Source: Bacteroidetes bacterium UBA4416
Lineage (GTDB): Bacteria; Bacteroidota; Bacteroidia; B-17B0; Aurantibacillaceae
Length of the DNA: 50,857 nt
Direction: 5' to 3'
Assembly (NCBI GenBank): GCA_002390745.1
Contig: DGQK01000056.1
Coordinates: 1 to 50,857 of the forward strand
A program made the translations under genes and the position numbers. The notes beneath the pieces were generated by a model, which worked only from the letters and a program-made list of their open reading frames with translations, did no database searches and was not told the DNA's origin. Within the stretch, counting starts at the first letter, position 1, and each line of letters begins with the position of its first letter. This document shows positions 9,807 through 18,357 of this stretch, piece after piece.

Positions 9807-10097
9807 ATGATCAGGCTCCTCTTTACGTTTTACCGAAGCACTCTGTCGCTGAACTGGGGCTTTTCCCTGGCCTGCGCCATCCTGGTTTTCGTTCAGTTCC
9901 CAAAGGTGCTGCCCATCTCTCTGATGACTGCGGGTTCTCTCTTAAGCTTTTACTATAAAAACCTTTCACGAAAAGGCGATTACTTTTTCTATTATAACCG
10001 GGGCATCAGCAAAACACAACTCTTCTTCTTTACCATCCTGATGAATGGACTCGTAGGTGCTATGCTTTATCGTCTTCTCAACCATGTCGCATATTGA
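9807..10097 (+). CDS. Small integral membrane protein next to an ABC ATPase
   Basis: A protein of 96 residues from the ATG at 9807; an in-frame TTG at 9774 is possible but adds polar residues. It has about three hydrophobic segments (LNWGFSLACAILVFVQF, VLPISLMTAGSLLSFYY, LFFFTILMNGLVGAMLY). The motif YFFYYNRGISKTQLF lies between the second and third. The end overlaps the start of the ABC ATPase gene by 14 bp, indicating translational coupling. It may be the membrane partner of a very reduced ABC system, although it is much smaller than a normal permease. No named family is recognised. Confidence 0.7.
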   Translation: MIRLLFTFYRSTLSLNWGFSLACAILVFVQFPKVLPISLMTAGSLLSFYYKNLSRKGDYFFYYNRGISKTQLFFFTILMNGLVGAMLYRLLNHVAY

Positions 10098-10740
10098 AGT
10101 AGACAGCGTGCAAAAGCACTTTGATGAACGGAGCATTCTCACCGACATTTATCTGCAATGGCGCACAGGCGAGGTCATTGGTCTGCTGGGCCGGAATGGC
10201 AGCGGCAAGAGCACCCTCATGCAAATTATTTTCGGAACCCTCGATGCTCAAAAATTCATCCGCATTGATGGCAAGGTATACGAAACGCCCTACAAAACAA
10301 AAGACCTGATCGCCTACCTGCCTCAGCATGATTTTGTCCCGAAGCATCTCAGCGTAAAACAAGCAGCCCGCCTGTACCTCGGAAAAACAAAAGCGGAACG
10401 CTTCCTCGACGATGTTATCCTGAAACCCTTATCCGGCAACAAAACGGGTGCTCTCTCGGGCGGCGAAGTGCGTTACCTCGAAATCAAGCTGCTGCTGAAT
10501 ACGCCTTCAAAATTCATCCTACTCGACGAGCCTTTCAGCGGCGTATCCCCGGTGATGGTAGAGGAAATCCAAAAACTCATCCTGGAAAAATCTCCGGAAA
10601 AAGGCATCCTCCTTTCCGACCACGACTACCGCAACGTTCTGAAAATTACGAACCGCTGCTTCCTGATCTACCAGGGAAGCATGAAGCAGATCTCCGGCAA
10701 AGCAGACCTGGTGCGCTGGGGATACATTCTGGGGGGCTAA
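10084..10740 (+). CDS. ABC transporter ATP-binding protein
   Basis: A single ATPase domain of 218 residues. Walker A is GRNGSGKST (residues 36-44), the signature is LSGGEVRYLEIK, Walker B is FILLDEPFSG, and a switch His follows in LLSDHDYRN. The ATG at 10084 fits the conserved N-terminus (MSHIEVDSVQKHF); an in-frame start at 10057 would sit deeper in the upstream gene. It overlaps the small membrane protein gene by 14 bp. No full-length permease or periplasmic component is nearby, so the substrate is unknown. It resembles single-domain ATPases of export systems, but this could equally be a non-transport ABC protein. Confidence 0.85.
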   Translation: MSHIEVDSVQKHFDERSILTDIYLQWRTGEVIGLLGRNGSGKSTLMQIIFGTLDAQKFIRIDGKVYETPYKTKDLIAYLPQHDFVPKHLSVKQAARLYLGKTKAERFLDDVILKPLSGNKTGALSGGEVRYLEIKLLLNTPSKFILLDEPFSGVSPVMVEEIQKLILEKSPEKGILLSDHDYRNVLKITNRCFLIYQGSMKQISGKADLVRWGYILGG

Positions 10741-10790
10741 GGGCATCTGTGGCTACGTCGGAGTGGCCAATGCTCCATTCACTGCTTCAC

Positions 10791-11732
10791 TCAAAAGCGG
10801 TAACCGAGGGTCCAGGCAAAATTCACATAGGGCTGGGTATTCTCGATCCGGAAATTACTGTCCCTGTAAATCGACTGCCTGAGGGCAAAGCCATAGGGAT
10901 CTTCTTCGCTGTATTGGTCCTGCTTAAAGCCCATGGTAAGCAGAATGCTCATATTGAAATGTTCCGTATAGCGCGCCAGGAAACCAACATTGACACCATA
11001 ATGCGAGCGGTAAAGCTTAAAGCTGTTGCTGAATTCCACTTTCTGACTTTGGCCCTGCGGGTAATAAGCTGTCCAGGAAGAAGCCACGCTCATGCGGTAT
11101 TCTGTGAAGTTGAAAGAAGGACCCATCAAAAAATTAACCGATGCATTCATCGAAGGCGCAAACAACGCTGCCAGACCTGCCTGGTAATTCATCCGCTCAT
11201 ATCGGGTGGTGCTCATCCCGTCGAGGTAATTCCTGCCATACAGCCCATTGGTAATGGAAGGGCTTCCAAGCCCAACTGCTACCGGGATATTCAGGATCAG
11301 ATGCGCTTTCCTGATATCGCGCATGTAGTGAAAGCCGATGGCCGTATTGAGGAAGGCAATGTAATTAAAACCGACATAATTTTTACAGCGGTACAAGGCC
11401 TCGCGCTTTTTGGCCCGGGCTTCCGGAACATCAGCCGATACTGGGATACGGTCGAGGTTATAAGCATTGGGATCATAGCTTCCGGGCACCGCCGCCTTTT
11501 TTGGAAAACGCTCCGTAAGCCCGTTCTTAAAGGTCACGTAGGCGAGCATTGCCTTGTTCTCGATCATGAGCGGGCCATCCGGATAGGCAAACAACTTATA
11601 CTTCAGCTGTGTTGGCGTGATCTCCTGCACCAGGGCCTGCACCTTGCTGCTGTCGTTCCGGGTAATGATGTCCTGTGCTTTGGTAAGGCCCACACAGAAA
11701 AGGGCCGCTAAGGTAAGAATGATCTGTTTCAT
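10791..11732 (-). CDS. Predicted outer-membrane or secreted protein, unknown function
   Basis: A protein of 313 residues with a clear signal peptide ending TKAQ (MKQIILTLAALFCVGLTKAQ). The first 80 residues (IITRNDSSKVQALVQEITPTQLKYK ... MLAYVTFKNG) resemble the small N-terminal domain seen in many Bacteroidota surface proteins. The rest alternates hydrophobic and aromatic residues (YVGFNYIAFLNTAIGFHYM, YGVNVGFLARY, YVNFAWTLGYRF) and ends in Phe, as beta-barrel outer-membrane proteins often do. It converges with the ABC ATPase gene (50-bp gap). I do not recognise a specific family. Confidence 0.7.
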   Translation of the reverse strand: MKQIILTLAALFCVGLTKAQDIITRNDSSKVQALVQEITPTQLKYKLFAYPDGPLMIENKAMLAYVTFKNGLTERFPKKAAVPGSYDPNAYNLDRIPVSADVPEARAKKREALYRCKNYVGFNYIAFLNTAIGFHYMRDIRKAHLILNIPVAVGLGSPSITNGLYGRNYLDGMSTTRYERMNYQAGLAALFAPSMNASVNFLMGPSFNFTEYRMSVASSWTAYYPQGQSQKVEFSNSFKLYRSHYGVNVGFLARYTEHFNMSILLTMGFKQDQYSEEDPYGFALRQSIYRDSNFRIENTQPYVNFAWTLGYRF

Positions 11733-11795
11733 GGTGTGTTGATTTTTTTAAGTGTCATGGGATTAAGGAAAGAAAGGCCGGGACACCGGCTCCAC

Positions 11796-12683
11796 TCATC
11801 TGCGCTCTGTATCGTTATCCAGGTAAAATTCCGGGAAACGCTCTTTATTGATATTAGGCTGATAAATGGACGCTTTGTACCACGTTGCGTACCAGCTCCT
11901 GTAAGCATGTTCTTTCACAAAGAGGATCCCATACGCTGCCGTTTCTGCTACTGCAAAATGGAAATCCTGCACCGCCGAAAAGACCGCTGAAGAACAACCG
12001 GGATTTTTCCCATCGTGTAGCTCCACCAGCATCGCCTGTGTGTCCGGGAGCCAGGCCTTATAGCCTTCGCTGAAAATTTCTTTTTCACTGCCCTCCACAT
12101 TCAGCTTCAGGAAATCAACGCGGCCTTTTCCGAATTGCTTCAATAAGCGGGGAAGGGAAATTCCGATTGCCGCATTTTCGGCTTTGGTTATTTCTGTCGT
12201 GGATTCGCGCACCACAAAGCCGTCTTCCTGTCCTGCTTCTATAGAAAGCCGCGCTTCCTTGTTCCAGAGCGCAGCATGCACCACATGGATATTGGGATAA
12301 GAGCGCGTGTTCCTGAGTGCAAGCTCATAGTTTTCGCGGTCGGGCTCCAGGCTGATGACCGTGCTCTCCGGCCACCAGCCGGCAAAGCGTACAGCCGTAT
12401 AGCCGATGTTGGCGCCGGCATCGATCACCGTTTCCGCTTCAGGCAGATAGGCTTTTTTTTCAAGGTAAGGCTCAATGAAGGTATTGATGAAGGATTGCAT
12501 GTCGGCACGGATGGCGCGCAGATACAAAGGATGCGGGTAGCCTTCGAGCCGAAGTTCGTGAATCTCTTCTTTGTCATATTTTCCGCTTTCGATTTCCGAG
12601 AACAAGGCGATCAGCCTCAGCGCTTGCTCCTTGCCGAGCAGCTCCAGGTATACGGAGGCAGGTTTTGATAAATGGTCTAACAT
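11796..12683 (-). CDS. FkbM family SAM-dependent methyltransferase
   Basis: A protein of 295 residues. The SAM-binding region is plain: ETVIDAGANIGYTAVRFAGWW (motif I), then VISLEPDRENYELALRNTRSY, HVVHAALWNKEARL, and VDFLKLNVEGSEKEIF, which is the FkbM signature. The family methylates hydroxyls of sugars or small molecules, commonly in glycan or secondary metabolite pathways. No pathway genes are adjacent; the neighbours are an exported protein and an unknown membrane protein, so the substrate is not indicated. Confidence 0.85.
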   Translation of the reverse strand: MLDHLSKPASVYLELLGKEQALRLIALFSEIESGKYDKEEIHELRLEGYPHPLYLRAIRADMQSFINTFIEPYLEKKAYLPEAETVIDAGANIGYTAVRFAGWWPESTVISLEPDRENYELALRNTRSYPNIHVVHAALWNKEARLSIEAGQEDGFVVRESTTEITKAENAAIGISLPRLLKQFGKGRVDFLKLNVEGSEKEIFSEGYKAWLPDTQAMLVELHDGKNPGCSSAVFSAVQDFHFAVAETAAYGILFVKEHAYRSWYATWYKASIYQPNINKERFPEFYLDNDTERR

Positions 12684-12722
12684 ACGCGTTTTATAAAATG
12701 GTTAAGGCTAACGTGATGGTGA

Positions 12723-13364
12723 TTACTGACAATCTTCTATGCGGGCCTGTGCTTCTACATAAGCATTATATACAACCGGCAGATCCCGGAAGAGAACAGC
12801 TTTTCGCTTTCGATGGGGCACCGAGGTATAGATAGCCAGCACCGGCACGGCCAGCACACAAGCGCCTCCCATGATCGCAAGGATGGCATTGGCTTCCGGA
12901 TTGGCGTTCCCGTTTCCGATCGCCCCTCCGAAAAAAGCGATGCCGGCAAAGCCGCTGCCCATTGCGCCAAATCCAAGCTTTTGCTTTTGCGCGGTATACT
13001 CGTCATAGCGGGCTACCTGCTCCTGGATGCTGCTGTCGGGGATGCTCCTGCACATGTTCAGAAAGGTCATGCCATCCAGCCTCCGGCCATTGCACTGCAA
13101 CTGCCTGCGGCGGTAGTTGAAATAGACCGGATACAGGCAGGTGCCGGACTGCAGGGTTACCTTGCCTGCCGTTAACGTAGCTTGCTCTGCGACGGCCGAT
13201 GGTACCGCCCCGACCTCCCTGGACTGCTGTGCTTCCAGGGTGGCCAAAAGCCGGAAGAGGATACAAAACAGCCATGCCATTCGCAGATGTCTGAGCTGGC
13301 GGCAGGCAGGTCTTGTTTTAGCGGGCTGAATAGCGTGTGTGTGTTCGTGAATCCTTGGTTTCAT
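12723..13364 (-). CDS. Hypothetical protein with membrane segments
   Basis: A protein of 213 residues from the ATG at 13364. A second ATG at 13280 would start directly at a hydrophobic stretch (MAWLFCILFRLLATLEAQQ), so the first 28 residues may be untranslated. There is a Cys-containing region (LQSGTCLYPVYFNYRRRQLQCNG), a Gly-rich hydrophobic stretch (MGSGFAGIAFFGGAIGNG) and a second hydrophobic helix (AILAIMGGACVLAVPVLAIY). This fits an exported protein anchored near its C-terminus. No family is recognised. Confidence 0.6.
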   Translation of the reverse strand: MKPRIHEHTHAIQPAKTRPACRQLRHLRMAWLFCILFRLLATLEAQQSREVGAVPSAVAEQATLTAGKVTLQSGTCLYPVYFNYRRRQLQCNGRRLDGMTFLNMCRSIPDSSIQEQVARYDEYTAQKQKLGFGAMGSGFAGIAFFGGAIGNGNANPEANAILAIMGGACVLAVPVLAIYTSVPHRKRKAVLFRDLPVVYNAYVEAQARIEDCQ

Positions 13365-13498
13365 AAGTCAGAGGGTTTATGAGGTTAGCACTGCAATGGT
13401 AAAACAGCCGGGGCAAAAAGGCACAAAAACCAGATCATGAAATAAGATAAGATGCTGAAAAAGCTAAAAAATTAGATTCAATAATGACTTAAAACAAA

Positions 13499-13537
13499 AT
13501 GATATCATTTTTTGATATCCGGAAAACAAATGATATC
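13499..13537 (+). promoter_or_regulatory. Triple GATATC cluster, candidate operator
   Basis: GATATC occurs at 13501-13506, 13514-13519 and 13532-13537, start to start 13 and 18 bp. The first is embedded in a perfect 10-bp palindrome, ATGATATCAT (13499-13508). The cluster lies 41-80 bp upstream of the start of a gene for a putative HTH protein. Autoregulation is the simplest reading, but it is inference. Confidence 0.5.
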
Positions 13538-13578
13538 TTTCAACAAGAATTACTAAGCCAGCGCTATCATCCAAACTC

Positions 13579-14577
13579 ATGAAAAACTTAAAACTCCTCC
13601 TCGAATCCCTTCAGGATGCGATCCCCGAACACATCACCCTTAACCAGGCGCTGATCAAAACCCTGAAGATCAACAAGGATGCGGCCAGCAGGCGCATCAA
13701 TGGAAAAACGCCTTTCACCTACGACGAGGTCTGCGCCCTCTCCAAAGCGTACGGCGTCAACCTGATGCCTTCCCAATCGAGCCAGCACTCCAACATCGTA
13801 TTCGGCTATGTGCCGTTCAAAAGCAAGCATGTCGACTCGAAGCATTTCTTTCAGACCATCTCCGGGCTGCTACAGGAAATGGCGTCCGTCAAAGCTTCCT
13901 GCCTCTACCATGTGGCCCCGGAAGTCCCGATCTATCACTGTTACAATTATCCGAAGCTGCTCAACTTCCGCCTCTTTTACTGGGGGAAATATTTACTGAA
14001 CAACCCTTATTACACCAAGCGGGTGTTTAAAGAAGCTGGGATTGATGCCGAGATCACCAAGCATGCCAGGAAGGCTTATGAGAACTATTGCCGCGTGCCG
14101 AGCCTAGAGATCTGGACACCACAATCGATCCAGAGCATCCTGTCGCAGCTGTGCTTTTGCATAGAAACCGGCGACTTCGACAGCCCGGAGGAAGTGGAGT
14201 CCGTCGTGGAAGAGCTTTCGGAAATGATGGTGCACATCAAGCAGATGGCAGAAGAAAACAACAAGGCTTTCGACTTTAAGGAGAAGCTCCATGTTCCGTT
14301 TCAGTTCTACAAGATCGATGTGAACATCAACACCTCCAACCTGCTGGCGGAGATGGATACCCGCAGGATCTCGCTGCAACAGTTCAACGCTATTAATTTC
14401 ATGAAAACCACGCAACGTGATTTCTGCGACGAAAACCTCGACTGGATCCGTAACATCCAGGCAAAGGCTTCCCTGCTGAGCGGCGCAGGCATTGTGGAAC
14501 GGCAGCGTTACTTCAACTCGGTAAACAAGCAGATCCGGGAGTTTAAAGAAGATTTACAGAAGAAGGTGTTTAATTGA
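13579..14577 (+). CDS. Putative HTH-type DNA-binding regulator
   Basis: A protein of 332 residues. Residues about 15-65 (HITLNQALIKTLKINKDAAS, RRINGKTPFTYDEVCALSKA) look like a helix-turn-helix of the Cro/BetR kind: two helices, a turn rich in Lys and Asn, then an R-R-I-N-G recognition helix. The remaining 260 residues are helical and rich in charged and aromatic residues, with no recognised ligand domain. It stands alone on the plus strand between two leftward units, preceded by three GATATC sites. The helix-turn-helix call is moderately sure; targets and inducer are unknown. Confidence 0.65.
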   Translation: MKNLKLLLESLQDAIPEHITLNQALIKTLKINKDAASRRINGKTPFTYDEVCALSKAYGVNLMPSQSSQHSNIVFGYVPFKSKHVDSKHFFQTISGLLQEMASVKASCLYHVAPEVPIYHCYNYPKLLNFRLFYWGKYLLNNPYYTKRVFKEAGIDAEITKHARKAYENYCRVPSLEIWTPQSIQSILSQLCFCIETGDFDSPEEVESVVEELSEMMVHIKQMAEENNKAFDFKEKLHVPFQFYKIDVNINTSNLLAEMDTRRISLQQFNAINFMKTTQRDFCDENLDWIRNIQAKASLLSGAGIVERQRYFNSVNKQIREFKEDLQKKVFN

Positions 14578-14695
14578 TGTTCCATCACACAGGCCATGGA
14601 GAACCGCTAACCACGGAAGACACAGTGGCCGGCTAAGAACGTGAAGGCTTACCTGAGGATCCTCCACCCTTAAAGCCGGCTGGCCGCTCCATCAG

Positions 14696-16150
14696 CTACC
14701 TGTCGTTTTCCAACACGTACATATGAAAGAGCTCCGGCTGGAATACCTCTTCTTTGAGTGTATAATGGCTGAGAAGATCGTCTTTAATATGGTTGCCCGG
14801 AAAGGTGAAGTCTGCTCCGGCATCGAGGTAAATCATGCGCTTGTAATGGCCGGCTTTCTCCAGCATTGCTGAGTCCATGGCATTGATAAAATACACCTGA
14901 TCTCCTTCCAGCAAACGGGTCAGCCTGCCGTATTCGCTTCCGCTTTCCACCTGCCGGAAGTAATCGCGCTTATAGTAATAAGCAAACGTAGTCATAAATT
15001 CGGGCGGGCAGATCAGGACGAGTGTGCCTGGATCTTTCCGCGAGACCACAAAATCAACCGTTTCGCGCAGAGCCCTTTTTTTGGATGGGTTAAGCGAAGC
15101 ACTGAATGCAAAACCGGCGATCAACAGAACACTCCCTGTGTAGAAAGCTTTCTTTCCGGGCAACAGAAACGACAGGCTTAAGACCAGCAACAGGTAAAAG
15201 GCGGGGGTGATATAGATCAGGTAGCGGTCCAGGAACATCGGGATGCTATAGGATAAGAAAAACATGGCCAGGAATGGAATGACAAACCAGATACAGAGGT
15301 AAAGCGCCTCCGGCTGCGCCCGCTGTTGCTTTGCAAGGATCAGGAACTTTACCAGGGCTGCCAGCAGCAGGGCAATGCAGAGTACGGCGATGACAGGGGC
15401 ATTGCTGAAAGACCAGATCATATTATACAGGCTTTCGGGGCCCGAAGGTGGTTTCAGCCAGGTGCCATTACCGGCCGAATCGGCAAAGCGCTCGCAGAGG
15501 CTAAGCACCTGCGGGAGGTACAGCAGGGAGGCTCCCAGCATAATGCCTGTGAATCGAATCAGCAGCTTTTTATTTCTGACATGAAAGGCCAGCAGGATCA
15601 AAGCCTGCAACAGCCAGACAAACAAACCGAAGTAATGCGCATAGATGAGCAGCGCCTGGACAAGCAGCAACACAACACTCTTTTTAAAAGAGAGGCTGCC
15701 TTCCTTGAGCAGGGTAAAGAAAAGGTAAAACGAAATGAGCGTGAGCAGCAGGAAAAGCGAATAGACGCGGCAATCGTGGGCATACCAGATCTGCATGGTG
15801 GAAAAGGTAAACAGCAGGCTGGCTGGCAGCGCCACACGCGCATTGAAAAAACGGCGGCCTATGAGGTAAACAAACACCACCGAGGCTGAGCTGAACAGCA
15901 TGGGCAGGATGCGGACCGATAGTTCGGAGATGCCGAATACTTTGATCCAGGCATGCAGAATGAGTTCGAATAAAGGTGGGTTATTGTAATGTTTGAGGTA
16001 GCCCACGAGCTCACTGAAATCAAGCTGCGCATGGTAAATGGTAAAAGGCTCGTCGTGCGACACCGGCTCTGCGGTGAGGTAAATGCACTTCAGCGCTACA
16101 TTCAGCAAAAACAAAAGCAGCAAGGGGCTGTAGCCTTTCAGGAGTTTCAT
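14696..16150 (-). CDS. GT39/ArnT-like membrane glycosyltransferase
   Basis: A protein of 484 residues with about 10-12 hydrophobic helices, from MKLLKGYSPLLLLFLLNVAL onward. The first periplasmic loop holds the family's acidic site (SHDEPFTIYHAQLDF) followed by HYNNPPLFELILHAW and ISELSVRILPMLFS. This architecture belongs to glycosyltransferases that use polyprenyl-phosphate sugars (GT39/PMT/ArnT clan). The C-terminal 150 residues form a soluble domain. The gene lies 12 bp after ybaB and ends the operon that starts with the rRNA methyltransferase. Acceptor and sugar cannot be told. Confidence 0.8.
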   Translation of the reverse strand: MKLLKGYSPLLLLFLLNVALKCIYLTAEPVSHDEPFTIYHAQLDFSELVGYLKHYNNPPLFELILHAWIKVFGISELSVRILPMLFSSASVVFVYLIGRRFFNARVALPASLLFTFSTMQIWYAHDCRVYSLFLLLTLISFYLFFTLLKEGSLSFKKSVVLLLVQALLIYAHYFGLFVWLLQALILLAFHVRNKKLLIRFTGIMLGASLLYLPQVLSLCERFADSAGNGTWLKPPSGPESLYNMIWSFSNAPVIAVLCIALLLAALVKFLILAKQQRAQPEALYLCIWFVIPFLAMFFLSYSIPMFLDRYLIYITPAFYLLLVLSLSFLLPGKKAFYTGSVLLIAGFAFSASLNPSKKRALRETVDFVVSRKDPGTLVLICPPEFMTTFAYYYKRDYFRQVESGSEYGRLTRLLEGDQVYFINAMDSAMLEKAGHYKRMIYLDAGADFTFPGNHIKDDLLSHYTLKEEVFQPELFHMYVLENDR

Positions 16151-16162
16151 CCGGGATCAGGC

Positions 16163-16471
16163 TTACATAAAACCAGGAAGCATACCGCTGGCTGCCGCTT
16201 TCATTTCCTGGTCGTTGAGCTCTGTGGCTTTCAGGATCGCTTTGTTGATGGTAACCGTGAGCTGTTCTTCCAGCTCTTCTTTATCGCCGTGCTGCAGCGC
16301 CGGCGCAATGCTCAGGTTTCTGATCTCGCGGTTGCCGCTGATTGTAATTTTGATGTCGCCACCGGCTCCCTCCACATCGATCAGCATCGTGTCCAGTTTC
16401 AGCTTGATCTCATCGGCTTTTTGCTTCATGTCGTTGAGCTTGCCCATCATATCTCCTAAGTTTCCCAGCAT
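16163..16471 (-). CDS. ybaB: YbaB/EbfC family nucleoid-associated protein
   Basis: A protein of 102 residues, the usual size. It has the family's opening helix (LGDMMGKLNDMKQKADEIKLKL), the central strands (VEGAGGDIKITISGNREIRNLSI) and the second helix (EELEEQLTVTINKAILKATELN), ending with the Met/Gly-rich tail (GMLPGFM). YbaB forms tweezer-like dimers that bind DNA. In many bacteria the gene sits beside dnaX-recR; here it is between a DUF937-like gene and a glycosyltransferase gene, 12 bp from each. Confidence 0.9.
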   Translation of the reverse strand: MLGNLGDMMGKLNDMKQKADEIKLKLDTMLIDVEGAGGDIKITISGNREIRNLSIAPALQHGDKEELEEQLTVTINKAILKATELNDQEMKAAASGMLPGFM

Positions 16472-16483
16472 AATTCTAACGTA

Positions 16484-16921
16484 TTATTTAAACAGGTTGG
16501 TGAGATTTCCCAATAAGCCGCTGGCATTATCGCCACCTAAAGAGTTCATAACATTTTTCAGATCAAAGCTGTTATCGGCGGGATCATTTGTTTTACTCAC
16601 AAATTGCTCCATCACTTTCGGAATCAGGGTAGAAACCAGATTGCCAGCCTGGGCACTGTCTATCCCGAATTTTTTCATCAGGTCGGCGGCGGCATTATTT
16701 TGAATCGCAGCACCAACAGAAGAGGCATTCGGATCACCGCCCTTAAACATATCCAACACAGAATTCAGGTTCCCACCGGAAATCTGCGCCTTGAGCGTAT
16801 CTACAATAGAGTCTGTCGTTGCACCAATTGCTTCGTTATTCTTCTCATTGGGAATAGCAGGATTATTAATAATCGCCTCCCCGGCATGCTCTTTTACAAG
16901 ACTTAGCAGGTTATCAAACAT
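16484..16921 (-). CDS. DUF937-like protein
   Basis: A protein of 145 residues with the look of the DUF937/YidB-like families: a helical N-terminus (MFDNLLSLVKEHAGEAI), many Asn and Gly residues (IQNNAAADLMKKFGIDSAQA), and a Gly-Leu-Leu tail (GGDNASGLLGNLTNLFK). There is no signal peptide or membrane segment. It is the second gene in the operon after the rRNA methyltransferase gene (33-bp gap) and 12 bp before ybaB. The function of this family is not established. Confidence 0.75.
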   Translation of the reverse strand: MFDNLLSLVKEHAGEAIINNPAIPNEKNNEAIGATTDSIVDTLKAQISGGNLNSVLDMFKGGDPNASSVGAAIQNNAAADLMKKFGIDSAQAGNLVSTLIPKVMEQFVSKTNDPADNSFDLKNVMNSLGGDNASGLLGNLTNLFK

Positions 16922-16954
16922 CGTGTTAAATTTTACAACTAATATAACGCATTT

Positions 16955-18319
16955 CTATTTAAGAATTCTGAATTCATTGGGTAAATAATTGTTAATCCTG
17001 TTACCCAGGTTCTTGATCCAGCCAAGGCCAAAACCCTGGTAGGTGATCAGGTTCCAGCCTTTGCCACCGGCGATGCTTTGCAATTCTTTTTTCATGAACT
17101 TCAGGCCTTCCTCCGCCGTACAGTCAATTGCCTGAACGGCCGGTGAGCGGTAAATGCTCCAGGCCAGGTCCTGGTGCGGGATCAGGTCGTTGCGCACGAG
17201 GCTGCCGATCGTGGTGCCGAGTTTTTTCAGGTACAAATGCGGATAGCGGTTTACAAAATGAACCGCCGCGCTATTGGTCATCAAATAATCGTCTTTAAAC
17301 TTTAACAGCTCATGCGCATTCACATCTTCTATCCAGGCACGGAAGGGCTCTTTTTCTTTCGGTTTCAGCACGCTGATATTTTCCTGCCTGTTCTTTTTTC
17401 CCGCCGAGGTTGCAGAACGGCTGCTTTCTCCGGGCTTGCGGAAGACCGCGCAGAAAAATCCTTCGGAACGTGTTTTATCAGGATAAAAGCGGTAGCCATA
17501 GGCCTGATGCTGCTCACTCCTCGTTTCAACAATCCCCCAGCTTTTCTCCAGGGGAATAGCGATGGGGCTCAGCGCATATTCCGCGATGAGCCAGTCGGCA
17601 ATGCCTTCGTTCTCCGATGCCGAATAGGAGCAGGTGGAATAAACCAGTGTGCCGCCGGGCTTCAGGCTTTGCATGATCTCTGCAAGGATGCGTTTTTGCC
17701 GCTGTGAGCAAAGGTTCACATTATCGGGGCTCCACTCATCCACAGCATCGTGCTGTTTGCGAAACAGGCCCGAGCCGCTGCAGGGCGCATCTACCAGGAT
17801 CACATCAAACACCTCTGTCATCTCTGCATAGGCCGACGGATCATTGTTCGTCACCACCACATTCGCCGTCCCCCATTTGGCAAGGTTCTGCGCCAGCACT
17901 TCCGAACGTGGCTTCACCACTTCGTTGGCCACCAACAGGCTTTCTTTGCCAAGAAGCGAATTGAGAAGCGTGCTTTTTCCTCCGGGCGAAGCACAGACAT
18001 CAAATACCGAAAGCTGCTCCTGAAAATCCACGCAAGACCTCAGCGCATGCCCGATAAACATAGAGCCTGCTTCCTGCACATAGTAGCAGCCGGCCTGGAA
18101 TAGGAGATCGTGTGTAAAATTAGGGCGCGCAGCCAGGTAAAAGCCTTCCGGGTTCCACTGTACCGGGTCGCTCAGGTCGAACCCGGAAGTAGCGCGCTTG
18201 AAGGGGTTCAAACGGATGCTCACGGGCGACGCCTCGTGATGCGCCTGTATAAACGCTTCTTCATCAAAGCCGGGGCAGGAAGACACGGATTGCAGGAATA
18301 TCTGTGGTAAATGGGTCAT
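16955..18319 (-). CDS. rRNA cytosine-C5 methyltransferase, NOL1/NOP2/Sun (RsmF-like)
   Basis: A protein of 454 residues from the ATG at 18319; an in-frame ATG at 18331 would lie at or upstream of the expected transcription start. SAM motif I is FDVCASPGGKSTLL. Motif IV holds one key Cys in ILVDAPCSGSGLFRK, and motif VI holds the catalytic Cys in LVYSTCSYSASENEG. The last 130 residues form the RsmF-type PUA-like domain (LGTTIGSLVRNDLIPHQDLAWS). The enzyme places m5C in rRNA, with RsmF acting on 16S rRNA; the exact target here is inferred. It heads an operon with the DUF937-like gene, ybaB and the glycosyltransferase gene. Confidence 0.88.
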   Translation of the reverse strand: MTHLPQIFLQSVSSCPGFDEEAFIQAHHEASPVSIRLNPFKRATSGFDLSDPVQWNPEGFYLAARPNFTHDLLFQAGCYYVQEAGSMFIGHALRSCVDFQEQLSVFDVCASPGGKSTLLNSLLGKESLLVANEVVKPRSEVLAQNLAKWGTANVVVTNNDPSAYAEMTEVFDVILVDAPCSGSGLFRKQHDAVDEWSPDNVNLCSQRQKRILAEIMQSLKPGGTLVYSTCSYSASENEGIADWLIAEYALSPIAIPLEKSWGIVETRSEQHQAYGYRFYPDKTRSEGFFCAVFRKPGESSRSATSAGKKNRQENISVLKPKEKEPFRAWIEDVNAHELLKFKDDYLMTNSAAVHFVNRYPHLYLKKLGTTIGSLVRNDLIPHQDLAWSIYRSPAVQAIDCTAEEGLKFMKKELQSIAGGKGWNLITYQGFGLGWIKNLGNRINNYLPNEFRILK

Positions 18320-18328
18320 GATCGTTCT

Positions 18329-18336
18329 CAAATGTA
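18329..18336 (-). promoter_or_regulatory. -7 element of the rRNA methyltransferase operon
   Basis: The minus strand reads TACATTTG, a full TAnnTTTG match, ending 9 bp before the ATG at 18319. It lies only 10 bp from the divergent recX element at 18347-18354. No TTTG is seen at -33. Confidence 0.5.
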
Positions 18337-18346
18337 ATTAATTATT

Positions 18347-18354
18347 TACTTTTG
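18347..18354 (+). promoter_or_regulatory. -7 element of recX
   Basis: TACTTTTG followed by T, a full match to TAnnTTTG. It ends 3 bp before the GTG at 18358, so transcription would begin at or next to the start codon. No -33 TTTG is visible at the expected distance. Confidence 0.45.
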
Positions 18355-18357
18355 TTT

